64,000 nucleotides of DNA from CAYJFG01 sp964369405 (GTDB taxonomy: Bacteria; Bacillota; Clostridia; Oscillospirales; Acutalibacteraceae), in assembly GCA_964369405.1 (NCBI GenBank), contig CAYJGB010000004.1:37892-101891 (forward strand). The letters run 5' to 3'. Shown in pieces: positions 57,873 through 64,000 of this stretch. Under the pieces are notes generated by a model. The model made no database searches, had not been told where the DNA came from, and worked only from the letters and a program-made list of their open reading frames with translations. Within the stretch, counting starts at the first letter, position 1. Each line of letters starts with the position of its first letter. The position numbers and the translations under genes are program-made.

Positions 57873-59225
57873 ATGTTTAGTAAATCAAAAAGAACTTTAG
57901 GCTTAATTTTAGCAGGTCTTACAGTAGCAACTGCTTTTGCAGGTTGTTCAGATGGCGGAGATACTGACCCAACAGAGGCAACTACTGGTAACGATACACC
58001 TACAGTAGAATCTTACTCAATTGATGATGTTATGGCTGATGCTACAAAAGCAATGGGTGATGAAGACAATGTTAGCTTAAAAGTATGGGCACCACAAGCT
58101 GCTGTTGAAACATTCCAATCACAATGTGATGATTTTGCAGATGCAATGAAAGATTTAGGAAAAACTGTAGAAATCGAAGTAGTAGCTCAAGGTGAGGCTG
58201 ATGCTTCTACATTATTAAGAACTGACCCAGGCGAAGCTGCTGACGTATTAGGTTTTGCTAGTGACCAAGGTTTAGAAATATTCAAAGGTAGCTTTGCAGC
58301 TCCAGTAAGAGCACAATTTGTTGAACCAATTAAAGAAGCTAACTTAGAAGGCGCTGTAGATACATTATTATTCCAAGGCGCAAGCGATTCAGAAGAAATG
58401 CTATATGCATATCCTAGCACAGGTGATAATGGTTACGTTTTATATTATGATAAGAGCGTTTTATCAGAAGATGACGTTAAAACATTAGAAGGCATTATGG
58501 CAGTTGCTGATGAAGAAAGCAAAAAAGTTGCTATAGACATGGGTAACGGCTACTATGGTTGTATGATTCCATTTACAGGTGGCGGTACAGTATCTATGGA
58601 AGACGATTTAATCACACAAAAATTAAACTACGATTATGAAAAAATAGAGCCAGTAGCAATGGCATTCTCAGAAGTACTAGCATCAAGCAAAAACTTCGTA
58701 TCTGAAGATGTTAACAAAACATTAGTTTCTGGATTTAAAAACGGAACTTATGCAGCTGGTGTTTGCGGAACATGGATTTCAAACGACGTTAAAGAAGCAT
58801 TAGGTGACAATTTAGGAGCAGTTAAACTTCCTACAATCAACGTTGATGGCGAAGATACACAAATCATTACTATGTTTGGTTACAAAAACTTATGTGTAAA
58901 TTCACAAAGTGAATATCCACTAACAGCACAATCATTAGCATACTACCTATCATCAGAAAAATGCCAAGAGCAAAGATATACTGATATCGCTTGGGGCCCA
59001 TCAGTAACTTCATTAGTAGAATCAGATGCAGTTCAAAATGACCCAATCTTAAATGCTATATATAGCCAACAAGAATTCTCAGTGCCACAAAAAGATATCG
59101 TAGGTATCTGGTGGTCACCAACAGGAACATTCTCTGGTTACTGTGTAAACTCAACTGAAGATCATAGCGAAGAAGAAATGAAAAAACAATATGATTCAAT
59201 GGTTGAAGTAATTGAAGCAGGTTAA
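57873..59225 (+). CDS. Sugar ABC transporter substrate-binding lipoprotein (MalE-like)
   Basis: Extracellular solute-binding protein family 1 (450 aa). The lipobox AFAG-C25 anchors it to the membrane, and a Thr/Asp-rich linker follows. The body is like maltodextrin-binding proteins: SLKVWAPQAAVETFQ at the start of the first lobe, GDNGYVLYYDKSVL near 185, FKNGTYAAGVCGTW near 290, and WGPSVTS near 375. Maltose or maltodextrin is inferred from the permeases and the amylase in the same operon. A stem-loop with no T tract follows, which may keep its mRNA more abundant than the permease part. Confidence 0.88.
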   Translation: MFSKSKRTLGLILAGLTVATAFAGCSDGGDTDPTEATTGNDTPTVESYSIDDVMADATKAMGDEDNVSLKVWAPQAAVETFQSQCDDFADAMKDLGKTVEIEVVAQGEADASTLLRTDPGEAADVLGFASDQGLEIFKGSFAAPVRAQFVEPIKEANLEGAVDTLLFQGASDSEEMLYAYPSTGDNGYVLYYDKSVLSEDDVKTLEGIMAVADEESKKVAIDMGNGYYGCMIPFTGGGTVSMEDDLITQKLNYDYEKIEPVAMAFSEVLASSKNFVSEDVNKTLVSGFKNGTYAAGVCGTWISNDVKEALGDNLGAVKLPTINVDGEDTQIITMFGYKNLCVNSQSEYPLTAQSLAYYLSSEKCQEQRYTDIAWGPSVTSLVESDAVQNDPILNAIYSQQEFSVPQKDIVGIWWSPTGTFSGYCVNSTEDHSEEEMKKQYDSMVEVIEAG

Positions 59226-59279
59226 TCTTAAAGTTTATTTAGATTAATTGGTTAAAAATTAAGTATTTAAGTATAAAAT

Positions 59280-59312
59280 CAAGCAGTCTATTTAATATAA
59301 GTAGACTGCTTG
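59280..59312 (+). repeat. Stem-loop between binding protein and permease genes
   Basis: CAAGCAGTCTA pairs perfectly with TAGACTGCTTG over an 11-nt loop. No T run follows, so it is not a typical terminator. Its place after the binding-protein gene is that of a 3' mRNA-stability element, which lets the binding protein outnumber the permeases. Confidence 0.6.
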
Positions 59313-59364
59313 AAACAAGTATGGGGTATTTAATTTAATTTTTTTATAAAGGAGAGTGAAACAT

Positions 59365-60894
59365 ATGAAATATATTGACTATGTGCAATTAAATCCTTTT
59401 CAGAAGTTATCAAAAGGTTTAAAAGATTTTTTTGTTAACTTACCAAGTAATTTAGCGAAATTTTTTAAACTAGTAGTAGCTAAAATAGTAGCTTTTTTCA
59501 CAGCTGTAGTTATGGGTGTTAAAAACTATTGCGTTACTTTTGTTAAAGGTGGATGGTCAACAAAACTTTCTTATGTTATAATGGGCGCTGGCTGTATGGC
59601 GAAGGGTCAAGTTATAAAAGGTATATTATTTCTAGCTATACAAGTAGGTTATATTTATTATATGATTAGTTTTGGTTGGCCAGGAAATTTAAGCAAATTC
59701 ACCACACTAGGTACACAAGGTGCTGAATATGGGTTTGATGCAAACGGACTAAGAACTATAATTTTCCATGATAACTCTATGACTATTTTGTTATACAGTG
59801 TTATGGCGATAATGATTTCTGTTGCGTTTTTTGCACTTTATATAACTAATATAAAGATTGCTAAAAACTGTGAAGATTTAAAGAAAAGCGGGAAAAAACC
59901 ACTTACTGTTGGTCAAGATATTAAAAGATTATTAGATGAAAACTATCATAAAACATTATTAACTTTACCAGTTATAATGGTTGGTACTTTTACTATTCTG
60001 CCATTAATATTTATGATATTAATCGCATTTACTAACTATGATGCAAACCACCAAGTTCCAGCTAACTTGTTTACTTGGGTTGGTTTTCATAACTTTACAG
60101 ACGTATTCTTTGATTCACCTATTAAGTCTTATACTTTCCAAAACTTAGTAGGTTGGACATTAATATGGGCTGTAGTTGCTACTTTCTCTAACTACATCTT
60201 AGGTATTATATTCTCTCTTATGATTAATAAGAAGAGTATTAAGCTTAAATCAGTATTTAGAACAATGTTTGTATTAGCTATAGCTGTTCCTCAATTCGTA
60301 AGCTTGCTATTGATGGCTCAAATGCTAGAAATAGATGGCGTTATTAACGTTATTTTAAGAGATTGGGGTGTTGTAGAACAACTTCAAAACTTTGGATTGG
60401 TTAATCAAAATATAGATTATATACCTTTCATGAGAGATGAATATTGGGCTAAATTTACTGTTATATTTGTAAATATGTGGATTGGTATTCCATTTACAAT
60501 TCTTATTACAAGTGGTATCTTAATGAATATACCACAAGAATTATACGAAAGTGCTAGAATAGATGGAGCTTCTCCTGTAGTTACTTTCTTTAAAATCACA
60601 ATGCCTTATATGCTGTTTGTAACAACACCATACTTAATTCAACAGTTTATTGGTAATATAAATAACTTTAATGTTATTTTCTTCTTGACTGGTGGTGGAC
60701 CTCCTAATGGAGAGTTCTACAACGCCGGACATACAGATATTTTAGTTACTTGGTTGTTTAAACTTACAACTGAAAGAAATGACTACTCGCTTGCCGCGAC
60801 AATTGGTATCTTAGTATTTATTTTAAGTGCTTTCATTTCTCTAGTAACATTTAATTTATCTAAATCTTCAAGAAATGAGGAGGAGTTCTCATGA
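59365..60894 (+). CDS. Sugar ABC transporter permease (MalF-like)
   Basis: Membrane permease (509 aa) of the maltose type. The EAA loop ELYESARIDGASPVVTFFKI (near 390-410) is the ATPase contact. Before the core lies a long N-terminal part: about 45 amphipathic residues (LSKGLKDFFVNLPSNLAKFF), then an extra membrane pair with an outside loop. The ATG at 59365 follows AAAGGAGAG; the GTG at 59356 is inside that site. No ATPase gene is in the operon, so a shared MsmK/MalK-type ATPase is expected elsewhere. Confidence 0.9.
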   Translation: MKYIDYVQLNPFQKLSKGLKDFFVNLPSNLAKFFKLVVAKIVAFFTAVVMGVKNYCVTFVKGGWSTKLSYVIMGAGCMAKGQVIKGILFLAIQVGYIYYMISFGWPGNLSKFTTLGTQGAEYGFDANGLRTIIFHDNSMTILLYSVMAIMISVAFFALYITNIKIAKNCEDLKKSGKKPLTVGQDIKRLLDENYHKTLLTLPVIMVGTFTILPLIFMILIAFTNYDANHQVPANLFTWVGFHNFTDVFFDSPIKSYTFQNLVGWTLIWAVVATFSNYILGIIFSLMINKKSIKLKSVFRTMFVLAIAVPQFVSLLLMAQMLEIDGVINVILRDWGVVEQLQNFGLVNQNIDYIPFMRDEYWAKFTVIFVNMWIGIPFTILITSGILMNIPQELYESARIDGASPVVTFFKITMPYMLFVTTPYLIQQFIGNINNFNVIFFLTGGGPPNGEFYNAGHTDILVTWLFKLTTERNDYSLAATIGILVFILSAFISLVTFNLSKSSRNEEEFS

Positions 60895-61745
60895 TAAAGA
60901 GTTATAAAGGAAAAAGAATTGTAGCTGATACGCTAATTTATATCTTTTTAGGTACAATGGCTATTCTATGGGTGTTGCCTTTTGTTTGGATAATAATGAC
61001 ATCTTTTAGAGCTGAAACACAAGTATATGTTCCTTATGTAATCCCAAAAGATTGGACTTTTGATAACTACATTAAATTATTTACAGACCTTTCTGTTGTT
61101 AACTATCTTAGATGGTTTTTAAACACATTAGGTGTAGCGATATGTAGTTGTATAATTTCATCTGTATCTGTTTTAATGGTTAGTTATACTTTCTCACGTT
61201 TAAGATTTAAATCACGTAAGAAATTTATAAACGTTGGTATGATTTTAGGAATGTTCCCTGGTTTCTTAACTATGATAGCTGTTTATTATTTGTTAAAAGC
61301 TATGGACCTAACACAAACATTAGTAGCACTTGTAATTGTATATTCAGCAGGTGCATCACTAGGTTACTTTATTGCTAAAGGTTTCTTTGATACTATACCT
61401 AGAGCACTTGATGAAGCAGCAACAATTGATGGTGCTAATAAACATCAAATTTTCTGGAAGATTATATTACCTATGTCAAAACCAATTATAGTATATACGG
61501 TTCTGACTGCGTTTATTGGACCTTGGGGTGATTTCATTCTTGCGAAAATAATTATGGGCGATAATATTGATAACTATACTATAGCGCTAGGTCTGTGGGA
61601 AATGGTTCAACAAGAGTATATTAATGCTTATTTCTTAAGATTCTGTGCTGGTGCTGTATTAATTTCTATTCCTATTACTGCTGTATTCTTGTTTATGCAA
61701 AGATACTATGTAGAAGGTGTTACAGGCGGTGCCGTTAAAGGTTAA
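60891..61745 (+). CDS. Sugar ABC transporter permease (MalG-like)
   Basis: Second permease (284 aa), six predicted membrane helices. The EAA loop is ALDEAATIDGANKHQIFWKI, and the C-terminus (FLFMQRYYVEGVTGGAVKG) is typical of MalG, whose tail reaches the ATPase. It overlaps the MalF-like gene by ATGA, so the two are coupled. The ribosome-binding site GAGGAG lies in the end of the upstream gene. Confidence 0.92.
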   Translation: MIKSYKGKRIVADTLIYIFLGTMAILWVLPFVWIIMTSFRAETQVYVPYVIPKDWTFDNYIKLFTDLSVVNYLRWFLNTLGVAICSCIISSVSVLMVSYTFSRLRFKSRKKFINVGMILGMFPGFLTMIAVYYLLKAMDLTQTLVALVIVYSAGASLGYFIAKGFFDTIPRALDEAATIDGANKHQIFWKIILPMSKPIIVYTVLTAFIGPWGDFILAKIIMGDNIDNYTIALGLWEMVQQEYINAYFLRFCAGAVLISIPITAVFLFMQRYYVEGVTGGAVKG

Positions 61746-61760
61746 TAATTAAATAATTTG

Positions 61761-61790
61761 GCAGTGCGAGAAAGTGTGTTTTCGCACTGC
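61761..61790 (+). terminator. Hairpin between the permease and amylase genes
   Basis: GCAGTGCGA pairs with TCGCACTGC over a 12-nt loop, followed by TGTATTTATTTT. The weak T tract suggests partial termination or mRNA stabilisation, so the amylase gene probably receives part of the operon transcript. Confidence 0.5.
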
Positions 61791-61833
61791 TGTATTTATT
61801 TTAATGTGTAAAATTATAAGGAGGTTTTTATTA

Positions 61834-63477
61834 ATGAAGAAAAAAATTATAGCTATTGCACTTGCATTATTAGTATCTTCTACTGCTGTGTTAACAGCTT
61901 GTAGTACTCCACAAGAAACCATAGAGGCTGTTGCCTCAACTGATAAATACAGAAATTATTACGAAATTTTCGTAGGTCAATTTGCAGACTCTGATGGTGA
62001 CGGTATAGGCGACTTGAATGGTATTACAGAAAAATTAGACTATCTAAATGACGGTGACCCAAACTCTGGAGATGACTTAGGAATAGATGGTATATGGCTG
62101 ATGCCGATTATGGAGTCTGAGTCATATCATAAATATGATGTAATTGATTATTTATCAGTTGATGATGATTATGGTACACTTGAAGATTTTGAAAAGTTAG
62201 CTGATGAATGTGAAAAAAGAGGTATTTCTATAATAATAGATTTAGTACTGAATCACACTTCATCAAAACATGAATGGTTTACAAAAGCTAGCGAAGATAT
62301 AAATAACGATGAAATTGATGGTGAATATTCACAGTACTACAGCATTCCAGGTGAAGAAGGTAGAGCTTCTGGATATGCGTATCAATTTTTCTATAATACA
62401 CCATATTCATATGAATGTAATTTCTCTGGAGGAATGCCTGAGCTAGACTTAAGCAATGATAAAGTACGTGAAGAAATTGTAGATATTGCAAATTTCTGGT
62501 ATGAAAAAGGTGTTGACGGATTTAGACTAGACGCAGTTAAGTATTTTCAGTCACCAGAAACAGATGGAGTAGAATTTTTAACATGGTTTATGGACGAAAT
62601 GGATAACATAGATGAAGATATATATGTAGTAGGAGAAAATTGGGACGGAAACAGTGCAATTTCTCAATATTACGAATCTGGAGTCGATAGCCAGTTTAAT
62701 TTTTCATATGCAAATGGAGGTTCTGGTAGATTAGTGACTATTTTGAACTCACAAAACGCAAAAGAGTTATTTGCAGCAACTAAAAACTGGAATGATTTAA
62801 TAGACGAAAGTTATGAAGATTCAATTGATGCTGTTTTCTTATCTAATCATGATATGGTTAGAAGTGGAAATGCATATAAAGATGATTTAGTTAAATCAAA
62901 AATGGCAGCAGCACTTTATATGTTCTTACCAGGAAATCCATACATATATTATGGTGAAGAAATTGGATTATTAAGTGGCACAGAAAATGATGCGACTTAT
63001 AGAATACCAATGGTTTGGGACAATGACCCTGAAAATGATGGAACTGTAACAGAGCTACCAAATGGAGTTGTAGAAGAGCAACTACCAGAATGGCAACCAG
63101 CTCAAACAACAGTAGAGCAACAAGCTGATGAAAACTCATTAATGAGATTTTACAGCGATATAATAAAAATCAAATTACAAAATCCAGAGATAGCAAGAGG
63201 AAAAATTACAAAAGTTATAGAAACACCAACAGCATCAGTATCTGGAGGATTATTTGAGTATGAAGACGAAGCACTAATTTTAATGCATAATTTGGGTGAT
63301 GAGGAAAAAGTAGTAGAGATTTCAAAAGATGACTTAGATTACAGTGGAATTAGAGCACAACTTACAGCATCTGACCCAACAGGTAAAGATGACGAAGGTA
63401 ACAACATATATAACGAAGCTACATTAGACGGCACAACACTTACAATACCTGCAAAAAGCACAGTTATATTAAAATAA
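61834..63477 (+). CDS. GH13 alpha-amylase-family lipoprotein
   Basis: Glycoside hydrolase family 13 enzyme (547 aa). The lipobox VLTA-C23 anchors it outside the membrane. The GH13 regions are IIIDLVLNHT (I), GFRLDAVKYF (II, nucleophile D233), YVVGENW (III, acid/base E268) and FLSNHDMV (IV, D340). The DSDGDGIGDLNGI Ca-binding segment sits near the start. It probably cuts malto-oligosaccharides at the surface for the importer just upstream; the exact specificity (amylase, neopullulanase, glucosidase) cannot be read. The ATG at 61834 follows AAGGAGG and gives a normal signal peptide; earlier in-frame starts do not. Confidence 0.92.
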   Translation: MKKKIIAIALALLVSSTAVLTACSTPQETIEAVASTDKYRNYYEIFVGQFADSDGDGIGDLNGITEKLDYLNDGDPNSGDDLGIDGIWLMPIMESESYHKYDVIDYLSVDDDYGTLEDFEKLADECEKRGISIIIDLVLNHTSSKHEWFTKASEDINNDEIDGEYSQYYSIPGEEGRASGYAYQFFYNTPYSYECNFSGGMPELDLSNDKVREEIVDIANFWYEKGVDGFRLDAVKYFQSPETDGVEFLTWFMDEMDNIDEDIYVVGENWDGNSAISQYYESGVDSQFNFSYANGGSGRLVTILNSQNAKELFAATKNWNDLIDESYEDSIDAVFLSNHDMVRSGNAYKDDLVKSKMAAALYMFLPGNPYIYYGEEIGLLSGTENDATYRIPMVWDNDPENDGTVTELPNGVVEEQLPEWQPAQTTVEQQADENSLMRFYSDIIKIKLQNPEIARGKITKVIETPTASVSGGLFEYEDEALILMHNLGDEEKVVEISKDDLDYSGIRAQLTASDPTGKDDEGNNIYNEATLDGTTLTIPAKSTVILK

Positions 63478-63480
63478 TAA

Positions 63481-63520
63481 AAAACTGGTAGATGTATAAA
63501 AACATACAGCTACCAGTTTT
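63481..63520. terminator. Bidirectional terminator between amylase and tautomerase
   Basis: AAAACTGGTAG pairs with CTACCAGTTTT, with an inner TGTAT/ATACA stem. Both strands end in T runs, which serves the converging genes. Confidence 0.82.
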
Positions 63521-63533
63521 CTCCATTAAGTTA

Positions 63534-63722
63534 TCATGTTTTGTCGATTATTAATTGTCCGTTTTGATAAAAATTTTCTCTTTTCATTTCTTCAATGATA
63601 ACGACAACATTTTCAGCTTTAACATTAATTTCTTCTGCTAAAACTTCAGAAACTTTTTTGCAAACATTTCGTTTTTGTTCAACAGTTCGTCCCTCTAACA
63701 TTTGGATTGTCACGTGAGGCAT
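63534..63722 (-). CDS. 4-oxalocrotonate tautomerase family protein
   Basis: Very small enzyme (62 aa). After removal of Met the N-terminal proline (PHVTIQML) is the catalytic base, and R11 (EGRTVEQKR) is in place. KRENFY supplies the later basic and aromatic positions. The physiological substrate in Firmicutes is unknown. AAGGAG lies before the ATG. Confidence 0.9.
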   Translation of the reverse strand: MPHVTIQMLEGRTVEQKRNVCKKVSEVLAEEINVKAENVVVIIEEMKRENFYQNGQLIIDKT

Positions 63723-63748
63723 ATAATCAACTCCTTATTTTTAATATA

Positions 63749-63777
63749 ATAATATAATAAAAAGGCAAAAATGTAAA
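63749..63777 (-). promoter_or_regulatory. Promoter of the tautomerase gene
   Basis: On the minus strand, TTTACA (63777-63772), 17-nt spacer, TATTAT (63754-63749). The leader is about 20 nt. Confidence 0.6.
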
Positions 63778-63847
63778 TAAGATAATGCTAACAAATGAAC
63801 TGATAATATGAATTTAGAGAGAAAGAACTAAATTATAAGTAAATAGC

Positions 63848-63879
63848 TAGTGCTATTGTGATAAAAAGCAATAGCACTA
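63848..63879. terminator. Isolated terminator-like hairpin
   Basis: TAGTGCTATTG pairs perfectly with CAATAGCACTA over a 10-nt loop, followed by TAATTTT. No plus-strand gene ends here. It may block transcription reaching the promoter at 63947 from the left. Confidence 0.45.
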
Positions 63880-63946
63880 TAATTTTAGCGAAATATGACG
63901 CAAAAAAGTACAAAGAGTACAAATGAAAAAATCTTTTAAAAACAGC

Positions 63947-63975
63947 TTGACAAAAGACAAAAAGAATGATAGAAT
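63947..63975 (+). promoter_or_regulatory. Strong promoter reading out of the window
   Basis: Consensus TTGACA (63947-63952), 17-nt spacer, TAGAAT (63970-63975). CAGCTTGAC (63943-63951) and GTCAAGCTG (63977-63985) form a 9-bp inverted repeat around it, and the transcript would begin near GCTGTCGAAAGACAGAGGA, itself a small hairpin. No ribosome-binding site or start codon follows before the end. An rRNA or tRNA operon is the most likely product. Confidence 0.6.
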
Positions 63976-64000
63976 AGTCAAGCTGTCGAAAGACAGAGGA

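Noticed and set aside
59280..59312. Intrinsic terminator after the binding-protein gene
   Set aside because: The stem is perfect but is followed by AAACAAG with no T tract.

Overview
The window is strongly AT-rich chromosomal DNA from a low-GC, spore-forming anaerobic Firmicute, most likely a gut or rumen Clostridia member of the Oscillospiraceae/Ruminococcus type. The evidence is the gpr spore protease gene, zinc-type ribosomal proteins S14, S4, L24 and L36, a KOW-domain gene between map and infA, dockerin modules on two secreted proteins, and an ABC importer plus lipoprotein amylase for alpha-glucans. The species cannot be fixed from sequence alone.

Positions 1-14472 hold the S10-spc-alpha ribosomal superoperon, entered just before rplD and running unbroken through secY, adk, map, infA, rpoA and rplQ to a strong terminator. 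All genes are on the plus strand. Several junctions are TAATG overlaps, several starts are TTG or GTG, and an internal extended -10 promoter precedes rpsM.

Positions 15048-38876 are mixed: an Ada-type DNA repair fusion, ROK glucokinase, a small membrane protein, proS-metA, a 36-aa Cys-rich peptide, a dockerin-bearing CHAP protein, gpr (minus strand), a dockerin-bearing papain-like protease, a small lipoprotein, a VOC protein, pyruvate kinase, a 2470-residue exported protein with a 48-aa gene behind it, a TfoX-like protein, a YwlG-family protein, an HD hydrolase and ligA.

Positions 38949-46087 form a polyamine operon: speA, a speE homologue, carboxynorspermidine dehydrogenase and decarboxylase homologues, aguA and aguB. 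It is preceded by a strong promoter and a leader of about 350 nt that ends in a terminator-like hairpin. An ABC exporter pair, a D,D-carboxypeptidase, pgi, a P-loop protein and rny (minus) follow. The rny 3' flank is rich in hairpins and contains a repeat also found behind glucokinase.

Positions 54415-63722 carry gap, a two-tRNA operon (Trp, Thr; minus), a MurE-type ligase (minus), a maltose/maltodextrin-type ABC operon (binding protein, two permeases, GH13 amylase lipoprotein) and a tautomerase (minus). The window ends with a strong promoter reading out of it, probably for a stable-RNA operon. Functionally, amylase, importer, ROK kinase, pgi, gap and pyk trace a path from alpha-glucan uptake through glycolysis. 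The giant exported protein may take part in glycan binding, but that is inference.
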